Origin: an uncultured Collinsella sp.
GTDB lineage: Bacteria; Actinomycetota; Coriobacteriia; Coriobacteriales; Coriobacteriaceae
Assembly (NCBI GenBank): GCA_902467875.1
Contig: CABQWP010000030.1
Span: 1 to 23,982 of the forward strand
DNA length: 23,982 nucleotides
Direction of reading: 5' to 3'
Shown here piece by piece: positions 6,554 through 15,201 of this stretch (within the stretch, counting starts at the first letter, position 1; each line of letters starts with the position of its first letter). The position numbers and the translations under genes were made by a program. The notes beneath the pieces were generated by a model. The model saw nothing but the letters and a program-made list of their open reading frames with translations. It made no database searches and was not told the origin of the DNA.

Positions 6554-8329
6554 ATGGAGCAACTCATCGCCATCATCGAAAAGGGCCAGCCCTTTTTCAA
6601 CGCGATCGCCCGCAACAAGTACCTCAAGGCGATCCGCGACGGCTTCATCTCCGTCATCCCCATCATCATCTTCTCGTCCATCTTCTGCCTGGTAGCCTCG
6701 GTCCCCAATATCTGGGGTTTCTACTGGCCCGATGACATCAACAACGCCCTGTGGAAGTGCTACAACTACTCCATGGGTATCCTGGCCATCGCCTGCGCTG
6801 CCACCACAGCCAAGCACTTCGCCGACGCTCAGAACCGCGATCTGCCCAAGAACAACCAGATCAACTTCATCTCGTGCATGTGCGCGGCCATCATCGGCTT
6901 CTTGCTCCTTTCGAGCGACACGATCGCCACGGACGCCGCCAGCGGCTTCAACACCACCTACCTTGGTTCCAAAGGCCTGCTGACCGCCTTTATCGCTGCG
7001 TTTGTGACCGGCATCATCTACAAGTTCTTTATTAAGCGCAACATCACCGTCAAGATGCCCGAGCAGGTTCCGCCCAACATCTCGCAGACCTTCAAGGACA
7101 TCATCCCCTTCTCCGTCTGCATCACCGTCTTTTGGGTTTTTGACATCGTCTTCCGCGCTGCTTTTGGCTTCTGCTTTGCCCAGGGTGTCATCCAGGTATT
7201 CCAGCCCCTGTTCACCGCTGCCGATGGCTATATCGGCCTCGCTGTGATTTACGGCGCTATGAGCCTCTTCTGGTTCGTGGGCGTCCACGGCCCCTCGATC
7301 GTCGAGCCCGCCATCGCCGCCGCCCTCGTTGCCAACATGACCGACAACCTGGCTGCGTTCCAGGCCGGCCAGCACGCTTCCGCTGTCCTGACCCAGGGTG
7401 CCCAGTACTTCGTCGTCTGCATGGGCGGCACCGGCGCCACGCTCGTCCTGGTCTTTATGTTCTGCTTCCTGGCCAAGTCTCAGGAGATGCGCGCCGTCGG
7501 TAAGGCCGCCATCGTCCCCGTCTGCTTTGCCGTCAACGAGCCGCTGCTGTTCGCCGCGCCCATCGTGCTCAACCCCGTCTTCTTTGTCCCGTTTGTCTTT
7601 GCCCCGATCGCCAACATCTGGATCCTCAAGATCTTTATCGACTTCTTGGGCATGAACGGCTTTATGTACACCCTGCCTTGGACCGTCCCCGGCCCCATCG
7701 GCACCATCATGGGCCTGGGCTTCCAGCCGCTCGCTTTTGTGATGCTCGCCCTTATCCTGGTCGTCGACTTCGTTCTGTACTACCCGTTCTTCCGTGCCTA
7801 TGACGCCCAGAAGTGCGCCGAGGAGGCCGAGATCTCCCAGGAGGAGCTCGCCGCCAAGAACGCCGAGAAGGCCGCCAAGCTCAACGATGCCTTCCAGGGC
7901 AAGGCTGACGCCAAGAGCGTTGCCGCCGGCGCTGCTGCCGAGGCCGTGAAGGCCGACTCCCCCGCCGCTTCCGCAGCACCCGCTGCCGAGACAACGACCG
8001 CCAGCGACCTCAACGGCAAGCGCGTGCTCGTGCTCTGCCAGGGCGGCGGAACCTCGGGCCTGCTCGCCAACGCGCTGGCCAAGGCCGCCAAGGAGCGCGG
8101 CATTAACCTCGAGACCGCTGCCGAGGCCTATGGCAACCACGTGGACATGCTCCCCGACTTTGACCTGGTCGTCCTGGCCCCGCAGGCCGCAAGCTACCTG
8201 GCCGACCTGCAGAAGGACTGTGAGCGCGTGGGCAACAAGTGCGTCGCCTGCCGTGGCAAGCAGTACATCGAGCTCTCCCAGAACGGCGACAAGTCTCTCG
8301 CCTTCGTGAGTGAGCAACTTTCGAAGTAA
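6554..8329 (+). CDS. PTS lactose-family EIICB permease, cassette 1
   Basis: A 591-residue LacE-type sugar permease that imports and phosphorylates a beta-galactoside. The EIIC domain (about 1-415) has multiple membrane segments, the conserved GVHGPSIVEP with His245 and the VNEPLLFAAP motif with Glu329. An Ala/Glu-rich linker (about 420-487) leads to a C-terminal EIIB domain with VLVLCQGGGTSGLLANAL, where Cys495 is the phosphorylated residue. There is no EIIA domain. GGAGC lies before the ATG. The EIIB sequence (AYGNHVDMLPDFDLVVLAPQ) differs clearly from those of cassettes 2 and 3, which are nearly alike here. The linked hydrolase gene starts 66 bases downstream, after a hairpin. Lactose is the default substrate guess; cellobiose-type beta-glucosides are an alternative argued against by the neighbouring hydrolase. 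Confidence 0.92.
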   Translation: MEQLIAIIEKGQPFFNAIARNKYLKAIRDGFISVIPIIIFSSIFCLVASVPNIWGFYWPDDINNALWKCYNYSMGILAIACAATTAKHFADAQNRDLPKNNQINFISCMCAAIIGFLLLSSDTIATDAASGFNTTYLGSKGLLTAFIAAFVTGIIYKFFIKRNITVKMPEQVPPNISQTFKDIIPFSVCITVFWVFDIVFRAAFGFCFAQGVIQVFQPLFTAADGYIGLAVIYGAMSLFWFVGVHGPSIVEPAIAAALVANMTDNLAAFQAGQHASAVLTQGAQYFVVCMGGTGATLVLVFMFCFLAKSQEMRAVGKAAIVPVCFAVNEPLLFAAPIVLNPVFFVPFVFAPIANIWILKIFIDFLGMNGFMYTLPWTVPGPIGTIMGLGFQPLAFVMLALILVVDFVLYYPFFRAYDAQKCAEEAEISQEELAAKNAEKAAKLNDAFQGKADAKSVAAGAAAEAVKADSPAASAAPAAETTTASDLNGKRVLVLCQGGGTSGLLANALAKAAKERGINLETAAEAYGNHVDMLPDFDLVVLAPQAASYLADLQKDCERVGNKCVACRGKQYIELSQNGDKSLAFVSEQLSK

Positions 8330-8339
8330 GTAACGCCCA

Positions 8340-8371
8340 GGGCCAGCCGACCATCCAAGACCGGCTGGCCC
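8340..8371 (+). other. Intercistronic hairpin, cassette 1
   Basis: GGGCCAGCCG (8340-8349) pairs perfectly with CGGCTGGCCC (8362-8371) between the permease and hydrolase genes. The following TTCGATTTAG is too weak for an efficient terminator, so it more likely attenuates readthrough or marks an RNA end that sets different levels of the two proteins. Confidence 0.65.
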
Positions 8372-8395
8372 TTCGATTTAGACGATTGGATCATC

Positions 8396-9835
8396 ATGTC
8401 CGTTAATCCTGCTAGCGTCACCAACCCGCCCGCGCAGTTTCCCGAGGACTTTGTCTTTGGCGGCGCCACCGCTGCCTACCAGGTAGAGGGCGAGACCCGC
8501 ACTCACGGTAAGGGCAAGGTTGCCTGGGACGACTTTCTGGAGGCCCAGGGGCGCTTCTCCCCCGATCCCGCTTCGGACTTCTACAACCAGTACCCCGTCG
8601 ACCTGGAGCTGTGCGAGGAGTTCGGCATCAACGGCATTCGCCTCTCCATCGCCTGGAGCCGCATCTTCCCCAACGGCACCGGCGAAATCAACCCCGAGGG
8701 CGTCCAGTTCTACCACGATCTCTTCGCCGAGTGCCACAAGCACCACGTTGAGCCGTTCGTCACGCTGCATCACTTTGACACGCCGCTTCCCCTCTTTGAG
8801 AAGGGCGACTTCCTCAACCGCGAGACCATCGACGCCTTTGTGGACTTTGCCACCTTCTGCTTTAAGGAGTACGCCGACCAGGTGACCTACTGGTTCACCT
8901 TTAACGAGATCTGGGCCGACGCCTCCAACACCTACATCGAGGGCACCTTCCCCGGTGGCGTCAAGGCGCATCTTGCCGAGGCCTTCCAGTGCGAGCACAA
9001 CATGATGCTCGCCCACGCCAAGGCAGTGCTGGCCTTCCACAACGGCGGCTTTAAGGGCAAGATTGGCGTCATTCAGTCGCTGGAGTTTAAGTATCCGCTC
9101 AACGAGAACGACCCCGCCGACATCAAAGCCGCCAACAACGAGCACGTGCTGCAAAACCAGTTCTTGCTCGACGCCACCTTCCGCGGCGACTACGCGCCCG
9201 ACACCCTCGAGTGCGCCAACCGCCTGGCCGCCGTCTCGGGCGGCACCATCGAGATCTTGGACGAGGATCTGGAAATCATGCGCGAGGCCGCGCTCTACAA
9301 CGACTACCTGGGCGTTAACAACTACCAGTGCCGCTTCTTGAAGGCCTACGATGGCGAAAACGACCTGCACCACAACGGTACGGGAGAGAAGGGCACCGGC
9401 CGCTGGCGCGTTAAGGGCATTGGCGAGCATGTGAACAAGCCTGGCATCCCCACCACCGACTGGGACTGGATCATCTATCCCGAGGGCCTGTTCGATCTGC
9501 TCGTCTACATTAAGCAGCGCTACCCCAACTACAAGCAGATCTTCATCACCGAGAACGGCATGGGCTACAAGGACCCCTACAAGGACGGTTTTGTGGACGA
9601 CCAGCCGCGCATCGACTACATCGAGCAGCACCTGCGTTGGCTGCTCAAGGCCATGGAGGTGGGCGTCAACGTGGGCGGCTACTTCCTGTGGAGCCTGCAG
9701 GATCAGTTCTCCTGGACCAATGGCTACAACAAGCGTTACGGCTTCTTTTACGTTGACTTTGAAACCCAGAAGCGCACGCCCAAGGCAAGCGCCTACTGGT
9801 ACAAGCACGTGGCGCAGACCCGTCGTCTGGACTAG
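8396..9835 (+). CDS. lacG: 6-phospho-beta-galactosidase (GH1), cassette 1
   Basis: A 479-residue family 1 glycoside hydrolase of the LacG type, expected to hydrolyse PTS-imported 6-phospho-beta-galactosides to galactose-6-phosphate. FVFGGATAAYQVEG (19-32) is the GH1 N-terminal signature; TFNEI supplies the acid/base Glu171 and ITENG the nucleophile Glu386. The phosphate and C4 determinants known from lactococcal LacG (Ser428, Trp429, Lys435, Tyr437) correspond to Ser439, Trp440, Lys446 and Tyr448 in DQFSWTNGYNKRYG; the Trp distinguishes galacto- from gluco-specific enzymes. The ATG at 8396 has only a weak GGAT ribosome site, perhaps relying on coupling with the permease. A strong terminator follows at 9882. 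A 6-phospho-beta-glucosidase is the less likely alternative. Confidence 0.9.
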   Translation: MSVNPASVTNPPAQFPEDFVFGGATAAYQVEGETRTHGKGKVAWDDFLEAQGRFSPDPASDFYNQYPVDLELCEEFGINGIRLSIAWSRIFPNGTGEINPEGVQFYHDLFAECHKHHVEPFVTLHHFDTPLPLFEKGDFLNRETIDAFVDFATFCFKEYADQVTYWFTFNEIWADASNTYIEGTFPGGVKAHLAEAFQCEHNMMLAHAKAVLAFHNGGFKGKIGVIQSLEFKYPLNENDPADIKAANNEHVLQNQFLLDATFRGDYAPDTLECANRLAAVSGGTIEILDEDLEIMREAALYNDYLGVNNYQCRFLKAYDGENDLHHNGTGEKGTGRWRVKGIGEHVNKPGIPTTDWDWIIYPEGLFDLLVYIKQRYPNYKQIFITENGMGYKDPYKDGFVDDQPRIDYIEQHLRWLLKAMEVGVNVGGYFLWSLQDQFSWTNGYNKRYGFFYVDFETQKRTPKASAYWYKHVAQTRRLD

Positions 9836-9881
9836 TGGCTGGCGGGGTTGCCCGCTCACACAACCTGTCCCCATTTCTCAG

Positions 9882-9930
9882 CCGGGGGCGGCACGTCACA
9901 CGGCGCGCCGCCCCCGGTCTTTTTGTTTTT
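9882..9930 (+). terminator. Intrinsic terminator of cassette 1
   Basis: An 11-bp perfect GC-rich stem (CCGGGGGCGGC at 9882-9892, GCCGCCCCCGG at 9907-9917) is followed by TCTTTTTGTTTTT. It ends the cassette 1 operon 47 bases after the hydrolase stop. Confidence 0.92.
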
Positions 9931-9951
9931 GGGCTGGTCGGGAGCCGTTTG

Positions 9952-10006
9952 TCTCGATCTGTAACATCTAGCCGAGTTTTTTGGTCCTAGCTGTTACAGA
10001 TTGAGA
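9952..10006. repeat. 55-bp palindromic repeat, copy A
   Basis: The arms TCTCGATCTGTAACA and TGTTACAGATTGAGA enclose a 25-base centre with inner CTAG/CTAG pairing (type 1 centre, with a run of six Ts). Pairing extends outwards to about 9947-10011, and the one mismatch within the 15-base arms is a G-U pair in RNA. It is first in a pair between two converging transcripts. Confidence 0.9.
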
Positions 10007-10032
10007 CGAACAGGATTGCTCTTTCCGAAGAA

Positions 10033-10087
10033 TCTAAATCTGTAACACGTAGCCCGCTTTTGACCGTCTACCTGTTACAAATCGAGA
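10033..10087. repeat. 55-bp palindromic repeat, copy B
   Basis: The arms TCTAAATCTGTAACA and TGTTACAAATCGAGA enclose a 25-base centre (type 2) with inner GTAG/CTAC, a compensated change relative to CTAG/CTAG in copy A. It begins 81 bases after copy A and ends 15 bases before the stop codon of the regulator at 10103. Confidence 0.88.
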
Positions 10088-10102
10088 CAAACGGAGTAGG
10101 AC

Positions 10103-11131
10103 CTAACCCCGTATGTCCCTAACAGTCGAGCGTTCGACCAGCGTACTCGGCACATGAATCGCCTCGATAGACGAGCTCTCTCCAATCGCCGCCTCAAACG
10201 CAAGCTTACCGACACCGCGCAAATCAAATCGCAGCGTCGTCAGCCGATTGTGAGGAACAAGTCCCTCGAGTGCGTCGTCGATACCAACCACGCTCACGTC
10301 GTCGGGCACGGACAGGCCCGCGTTCTCGAGCGCGGCGATAACGCCCAGCGCCATCTGGTCATTTGCCGCAAGCACGGCAGTCGGCGCCTGCGACCCGCCG
10401 GCAAGCACCTCGGCCGCAATCCGCTCGCCCATGGCGTACCCACTGTCCGCACTCCAATCGCCACGCAGCATCGGAGCGGCATCGACATGAGCACGACCCA
10501 GCGTATCGCGCCAACCGGCCTCACGAAAACGCGAGGAAATCGAGTTTTCCGGACCCGCCACAAACCGCATATTCGAGTGACCATGTTCCAGCAGATAATT
10601 GGTCAACAGCTCGCACGAACCATACTGGTCGGAGTCGATCGTCGTGCAGCGCGGATGCGCATACATGGACAGGATGACCGTTCGCACTCCCGGCTGGGGA
10701 ACAAACTCCTCAAAATCGGGAGCCATGCGGTTCATGTTGAGAATCATGCCGTCGACGGGTCGCTCGACCATGCGGCGCGAGGCATCGGCAAGTGTATAGG
10801 GCTTGTCGCCGCCCATCTCGATCATAGTGACGGCAAAATCGTGCTCGCGCGCCGCTTGCATGATACCCTCGAGCGTCGCCAGGTTACCGACACGTGTGAT
10901 GTTGTACATGCACAGGCCAATAGAACGATACGACCCGCCGCGCAACGCCGCTCCAGCAAAATTGGGACGAAAGCCCAGCTCTTCCATGGCGGCCAGCACA
11001 CGCTTGCGCGTCTTTTCCGTCACGTTGGGCATACCGTTGACCACGCGAGACACAGTCTGGCGGCTCACGCCAGCGAGCGCCGCAACCTCTGCCGCGCTCG
11101 CCGAATGACCATTCCTTGTCTGCTGAGCCAT
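10103..11131 (-). CDS. LacI-family transcriptional regulator, cassette 2
   Basis: A LacI/GalR-type repressor of 342 residues from the ATG at 11131. The helix-turn-helix reads ASAAEVAALAGVSRQTVSRVV (11-31), with Arg24-Gln25 as the specificity residues; the hinge is PNFAGAAL (57-64), and the sensor domain carries VDGMILNMNRMAPDF, DWSADSGYAMG and AANDQMALG. The start is uncertain: an in-frame GTG at 11140 has AGCAGG ahead of it, while the ATG at 11131 has GGAAGG too close, and a farther ATG at 11188 has no ribosome site. It diverges from the cassette 2 operon, whose upstream gap has two direct copies of a LacI-type site, and is probably their repressor. Convergent with cassette 1. Confidence 0.88.
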   Translation of the reverse strand: MAQQTRNGHSASAAEVAALAGVSRQTVSRVVNGMPNVTEKTRKRVLAAMEELGFRPNFAGAALRGGSYRSIGLCMYNITRVGNLATLEGIMQAAREHDFAVTMIEMGGDKPYTLADASRRMVERPVDGMILNMNRMAPDFEEFVPQPGVRTVILSMYAHPRCTTIDSDQYGSCELLTNYLLEHGHSNMRFVAGPENSISSRFREAGWRDTLGRAHVDAAPMLRGDWSADSGYAMGERIAAEVLAGGSQAPTAVLAANDQMALGVIAALENAGLSVPDDVSVVGIDDALEGLVPHNRLTTLRFDLRGVGKLAFEAAIGESSSIEAIHVPSTLVERSTVRDIRG

Positions 11132-11275
11132 GCCTTCCACGCTAACCTGCTTCCCAACTATTCCCCGCGCCCATGGCGCATCGTACATACATCGATAACG
11201 TGCTCATGATACCCGAGCCATATACCACAACATGAAAACTTCTGTCAATCAAAACCGCTTACCGAACAAATACAA

Positions 11276-11285
11276 CCGTTCGCGG
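11276..11285. promoter_or_regulatory. CCGTTCGCGG element in the cassette 2 gap
   Basis: CCGTTCGCGG is a variant of the CCGTTCACGG element found upstream of lacA and lacF, and lies about 40 bases upstream of the tandem LacI sites. Its function is unknown. Confidence 0.35.
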
Positions 11286-11323
11286 CTGTTTGAAGTTGTT
11301 TTGTTTCTATACATCCCAGCCGG

Positions 11324-11361
11324 ATGTTAACGTGCTCATTGTCAAATGTTCACGTGCTCAT
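11324..11361. promoter_or_regulatory. Tandem LacI operators of cassette 2
   Basis: ATGTTAACGTGCTCAT (11324-11339) and ATGTTCACGTGCTCAT (11346-11361) are direct copies with one change, 22 bases apart, or about two helical turns, so two repressor dimers could bind on the same DNA face. Both have ATG-5 bases-CG-5 bases-CAT symmetry around an ACGT core. They lie 120-158 bases before the hydrolase start. A TAAGAT at 11379-11384 could be the -10 element, but no matching -35 is clear. Confidence 0.68.
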
Positions 11362-11481
11362 TTTGGTTCTAATCATTTTAAGATAGTGTTTATCGGGCTT
11401 TTTCACCGCTGAACGCTAACCAGGGAGCCTCCTGAGCGCAAACGCACAATATCGAACAGCGAGACGAGAGGGTGTATGCAT

Positions 11482-12924
11482 ATGTCTTTGCTAAACCGCG
11501 TACAGCAGCTGCCGAAGGGCTTTGTTTGGGGCGCCGCAACCGCCGCGTACCAAACGGAAGGTTCCACGAAGGTGGCAGGCAAGGGTAAGACCATGTGGGA
11601 CGATTACCTTGTCGCCCAGGGTCGCTTTTTGCCCGACCCGGCCAGTGATTTCTACAACCGCTACGAGGAGGATATCCGCCTTTCTGCCGAGCATGGACTC
11701 AACGCCATCCGTGTGTCCATCGCCTGGACCCGCATCTTCCCCAACGGCGACGATGCCGAGCCCCTCGCCGAGGGCGTTAAGCACTACCACGAGCTGTTCG
11801 CCTGCTGCAAAAAGTATGGCGTCGAGCCCTATGTGTCCCTGCATCACTTTGACTCCCCCGCCGCCCTGTTCAACCAGGGCGACTGGCTCAACCGCAAGAC
11901 CGTCGACGCCTATGTGCGCTATGCCGAGTTCTGCTTCCGCGAGTTCCGCGAGGTCAAGAATTGGTTCACCATCAACGAGCTCATCAGCCTCTCGCACTCC
12001 CAATACATCCAAGGCAACTTCCCGCCCAACCATCACTTTGATGTGACGAGCGGCATCCAGAGCCAGCACAACGAGCTCGTTGCCCACGCCCGCGCCGTCA
12101 ACCTGTATAAGGATCTTGACGAGACCGAGCACCTGGGCGGACGCATTGGCATGGTCAACGTCCTGACGCCGGCATATCCTGCTACCGACTCGCCCGCCGA
12201 CCAGCACGCCGCCGACCTGTACAACGCCTTCTACACCGACTTCATCATGGACGGCGCCTTCCTGGGTCACTACTCCGCGCGCACCCTCTCACTCATCAAC
12301 GAGATTCTGCGTGCCAACAACGCCACGCTTACGGTTGAGGACAGCGACATGGAGGAGCTCGCCAAGGCGGCGCCCCGCAACGATATGTTCGGCCTCAACT
12401 ACTATCAGTCGGCGTTTATCGCCGCCTACGATGGCGAGTCCACCAACAGCTTTAACGGCACCGGAGACAAGGGCACCTCGTGCTTTAAGTTTAAGGGCGT
12501 CGGGCAGCAGGTCGATATGCCGGGTATCCCCACCACCGACTGGGATTGGCTCATCTACCCGCAAGGCCTCTACGACACGCTCAAGCACATCAGCGCCACC
12601 TATCCCAACCTCCCCGTCATCTATATCACCGAAAACGGCCTGGGCCACAAGGACCCCGAGCCCGATGCGCTCGGCATCGTCGCCGATCCCGAGCGCATCG
12701 ACTTTGTCGACCAGCACATGGAGAAGGTGCTCCAGGCGCGTGCCGAGGGCGTCGACGTCCAGGGCTACTTTATCTGGAGCCTGCAGGACCAGTTCTCGTG
12801 GGCCAATGGCTATAACAAGCGCTACGGCCTGTTCTACATCGACTTCGACACGCAAAAACGCTACATCAAGCAGTCGGCACTCTGGTACAAGGAGCTCGCC
12901 GACACTATGGCGGACGCGCAGTAG
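11482..12924 (+). CDS. 6-phospho-beta-galactosidase-like GH1 enzyme, cassette 2
   Basis: A 480-residue GH1 hydrolase. GFVWGAATAAYQTEG is the N-terminal signature; TINELI gives the acid/base Glu166 and ITENG the nucleophile Glu384; DQFSWANGYNKRYG retains the LacG residues Ser439, Trp440, Lys446 and Tyr448 for 6-phosphogalactoside binding. It is the most divergent of the three paralogues: it has Ile in place of Phe in the TFNEI motif, NELISLSHSQYIQGNFPP around the acid/base, and an altered loop SFNGTGDKGTSCFKFKG (about 323-339), so its aglycone preference may differ. The start at 11482 is chosen because GAGAGGG lies nine bases upstream; an ATG six bases earlier (11476) is only three bases from it. 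Here the hydrolase precedes the permease, the reverse of cassettes 1 and 3. Confidence 0.88.
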   Translation: MSLLNRVQQLPKGFVWGAATAAYQTEGSTKVAGKGKTMWDDYLVAQGRFLPDPASDFYNRYEEDIRLSAEHGLNAIRVSIAWTRIFPNGDDAEPLAEGVKHYHELFACCKKYGVEPYVSLHHFDSPAALFNQGDWLNRKTVDAYVRYAEFCFREFREVKNWFTINELISLSHSQYIQGNFPPNHHFDVTSGIQSQHNELVAHARAVNLYKDLDETEHLGGRIGMVNVLTPAYPATDSPADQHAADLYNAFYTDFIMDGAFLGHYSARTLSLINEILRANNATLTVEDSDMEELAKAAPRNDMFGLNYYQSAFIAAYDGESTNSFNGTGDKGTSCFKFKGVGQQVDMPGIPTTDWDWLIYPQGLYDTLKHISATYPNLPVIYITENGLGHKDPEPDALGIVADPERIDFVDQHMEKVLQARAEGVDVQGYFIWSLQDQFSWANGYNKRYGLFYIDFDTQKRYIKQSALWYKELADTMADAQ

Positions 12925-12945
12925 CGCATCGCCTCGCTTTCCCCC

Positions 12946-12992
12946 GAGAGGGGAGCGGCCCTATGCGATACAAACCCAGCCGCTCCCCTCTC
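12946..12992 (+). other. Intercistronic hairpin, cassette 2
   Basis: A perfect 14-bp stem (GAGAGGGGAGCGGC at 12946-12959, GCCGCTCCCCTCTC at 12979-12992) with a 19-base loop lies between the hydrolase and permease genes. No U-tract follows, so full termination is unlikely; it could protect the upstream message or attenuate expression of the permease, which starts 108 bases further on. Confidence 0.7.
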
Positions 12993-13100
12993 TCCCCCTG
13001 GGACCGACCCCGCCTGCACCCGGGCTTTTAGCAAGCGGGAGACCATATAGGTTTTCAACGTCCATGCCATTAAGATTTCATGCAAAGAGGAGCGTGAACT

Positions 13101-14861
13101 ATGGAATCGACCGTTAAGTTCTTGGAGAAAGGTCAGCCGTACTTCGACAAGGTCTCTAAGAACATCTACCTTCAGGCCATTAAAGACGGCTTTTTGGCAG
13201 CAATGCCCATCATCCTGTCTTCTTCTGTCTTCCTGCTTATTTCGACCCTGCCGGGCGTTGTCGCCACGGTCGGCGGCTTTACGCTGCCCGACTGGTGGAA
13301 CGTCGACGTCGTGAACTTCTGCAACAAGGTTTACAACTTCACGATGGGCGTCGTGGGCATCATGGTCGCCGGCACCACCGCAAGCGCGCTGACCGGCTCC
13401 AAGAACCGCCGCATGCCTGCCGGCAAGGCCATCAACGCCACGAGCACCATGGTCGCCGCCATGTGCGCTATGCTCATCTTGGCCGTTACCCAGACGAGTG
13501 CCAAGATCGACGGCGCCGATGTCTCGGTGTTCTTTACCGACAACATGGGCACCAAGGGCCTACTGAGCTCCTTTGTCGCCGCATTTGCCACGGTCAACAT
13601 CTATGCCTTCTGCATTAAGCGAGACATCACCATCAAGCTGCCCAAAGAAGTCCCCGGCGCCATCGCCCAGAACTTCCGCGACATCTTCGCCTTCAGCTTC
13701 TCCATCCTGTTTGTCGCCGTCATCGACGTTATCTGCCGCACCTGCTTGGCCGTCCCGTTTGCCAACGTCATCTCCACGCTGGTGAGCCCGCTGTTCGCCG
13801 CTGCCGATTCCTACGCCGGCCTCGCCCTCATCTGGTTCATGATCCCGCTGTTCTGGTTCATGGGCATCCACGGCCCCTCGGTCGTTAAGCCTGCCCTCAA
13901 CGCCGCGCTGTTTGGCAACATCACCACCAACCTCGCCACGCTGCAGGCCGGCGGTCACCCCGCCCTCGCCCTGACCGAGAACTTCGGTAACTACATCGGC
14001 GAACTCGGCGGCACCGGCGCCACGTTCATTGTCCCGATCATCTTCCTGCTCTTTATGCGCTCCAAGCAGCTCAAGGCCGTCGGCAAAGCCTCTGTCGTAC
14101 CCGTGATGTTCGCCGTCAACGAACCGCTGCTGTTCGCCGCGCCCATCATCCTCAACCCGTACTTCCTGATCCCGTTCCTGTTTGCCCCCGTGGCCAACGT
14201 CCTCATTGGTAAGTTCTTCATCGACTTTTTGGGCATGAACGGCTTTATCTATGCCATGCCGTGGGCACTCCCCGGACCGATCGGCACCTTCATCGACACC
14301 AACTTCCAGCCGATCTCTCTGGTCCTGGTTGTCGTCCTGCTGGTCGTTGACTTCTTAATCTACTACCCGTTCTGCAAGGCCTACGACAACGTCCTGTGCA
14401 AGCAGGAGGCCGAGACCCTGGCCGAAGAAGAGGCCGAGGAGACCAAGGCCGTCAAGACCGCTGCCGCCCCCGCCGTTGAGGCTCCTGTTGTCGAGACCGC
14501 TTCTGCCACTGAGGCCTCCGCAGCTCCGTCCGCCCTTAAGGGCAAGGATCTGAGGGTTCTGGTTCTGTGCGCTGGCGCCGGCACCTCTGCACTGCTCGCC
14601 AACGCGCTTAAGGAAGGCGCCGACGAGCTGGGCATCGACATTACCGCCAACGCCGGTGCCTACGGCAGCCACTACGCCATCATGGACCAGTACAACGTCA
14701 TCGTCCTGGCTCCGCAGGTTCGCACCTATTACAACGAGATGAAGGCCGACACCGACCGCCTGGGCATCACGCTGCTGTCGCCCAAGGGCAAACAGTACAT
14801 CGACCTCACTAAGGATCCCAAGGGTGCCGTCGCCTGGATCGAGGAAAACCTCGAGGCATAA
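13101..14861 (+). CDS. PTS lactose-family EIICB permease, cassette 2
   Basis: A 586-residue LacE-type permease with an EIIC membrane domain (about 1-430), an Ala/Glu/Val-rich linker (about 433-482) and a C-terminal EIIB domain. EIIC shows FMGIHGPSVVKP with His257 and FAVNEPLLFAAP with Glu341; EIIB shows VLVLCAGAGTSALLANAL with the phosphocysteine Cys490, and YGSHYAIMDQYNVIVLAPQV. There is no EIIA. AGAGGAG stands eight bases before the ATG. The EIIB domain resembles that of cassette 3 (AGAGTSA, IMDQY, DTDRLGI) far more than cassette 1. It is the last gene of its operon and is followed by a terminator at 14894. Likely partner of the preceding GH1 enzyme; substrate unproven. Confidence 0.92.
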   Translation: MESTVKFLEKGQPYFDKVSKNIYLQAIKDGFLAAMPIILSSSVFLLISTLPGVVATVGGFTLPDWWNVDVVNFCNKVYNFTMGVVGIMVAGTTASALTGSKNRRMPAGKAINATSTMVAAMCAMLILAVTQTSAKIDGADVSVFFTDNMGTKGLLSSFVAAFATVNIYAFCIKRDITIKLPKEVPGAIAQNFRDIFAFSFSILFVAVIDVICRTCLAVPFANVISTLVSPLFAAADSYAGLALIWFMIPLFWFMGIHGPSVVKPALNAALFGNITTNLATLQAGGHPALALTENFGNYIGELGGTGATFIVPIIFLLFMRSKQLKAVGKASVVPVMFAVNEPLLFAAPIILNPYFLIPFLFAPVANVLIGKFFIDFLGMNGFIYAMPWALPGPIGTFIDTNFQPISLVLVVVLLVVDFLIYYPFCKAYDNVLCKQEAETLAEEEAEETKAVKTAAAPAVEAPVVETASATEASAAPSALKGKDLRVLVLCAGAGTSALLANALKEGADELGIDITANAGAYGSHYAIMDQYNVIVLAPQVRTYYNEMKADTDRLGITLLSPKGKQYIDLTKDPKGAVAWIEENLEA

Positions 14862-14893
14862 GACGCTGACACCACCTGCCGCTTGCAGACAAT

Positions 14894-14936
14894 AAATGGC
14901 CCGTGCATCGATGTGTGATGCGCGGGCCATTTTGTT
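14894..14936 (+). terminator. Intrinsic terminator of cassette 2
   Basis: A 16-base-pair stem (14894-14909 with 14917-14932, one G-U pair) closed by a seven-base loop leads into ATTTTGTTT. It lies 33 bases after the permease stop. Confidence 0.85.
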
Positions 14937-14961
14937 TAGACCGCACCCGTCCTCCTGTTCA

Positions 14962-15016
14962 TCTTAATCTGTAACATCTAGCCGAGTTTTTGGGTCCCAG
15001 CTGTTACAGATCGAGG
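14962..15016. repeat. 55-bp palindromic repeat, copy C
   Basis: The arms TCTTAATCTGTAACA and TGTTACAGATCGAGG surround a type 1 centre almost identical to copy A. Pairing extends to 14957-15021 (GTTC/GAAC). First of four copies in a 414-base non-coding gap. Confidence 0.9.
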
Positions 15017-15040
15017 TGAACGCACAGGCCAAGCCAAAAA

Positions 15041-15095
15041 TCTCAATCTGTAACATGTAGACCGCTTTTGACCGCTTAGATGTTACAGATCGAGA
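15041..15095. repeat. 55-bp palindromic repeat, copy D
   Basis: The arms TCTCAATCTGTAACA and TGTTACAGATCGAGA surround a type 2 centre (GTAGACCGCTTTTGACCGC), 79 bases after copy C. The inner 4-base pairing is partly lost. Confidence 0.9.
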
Positions 15096-15120
15096 CAAAC
15101 AGATGGGTCAATCCAATCAA

Positions 15121-15175
15121 TCTAGATCTGTAACACCTGGCTGGTCATTTCACTCCTAACTGTTACAGATCGAGA
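15121..15175. repeat. 55-bp palindromic repeat, copy E
   Basis: The arms TCTAGATCTGTAACA and TGTTACAGATCGAGA are conserved, but the 25-base centre is unlike types 1 and 2 except at its ends. It is 80 bases after copy D. The conserved length despite a new centre suggests that size or spacing matters. Confidence 0.88.
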
Positions 15176-15201
15176 CAAAGATGATGGCTGGGTAGACAAA
15201 A

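Noticed and set aside
6485..8317. A 610-codon open frame on the minus strand opposite the cassette 1 permease
   Set aside because: Same kind of codon-bias shadow; no homology, and it would run over the regulatory gap.
8378..9874. A 498-codon open frame on the minus strand opposite the cassette 1 hydrolase
   Set aside because: Shadow of the GH1 gene, which has complete catalytic motifs in the other strand.
9952..10087. The 55-bp repeats as ordinary intrinsic terminators
   Set aside because: Separate strong terminators with U-tracts already stand before each cluster, and the Ts of the repeats lie in the loop, not after a stem.
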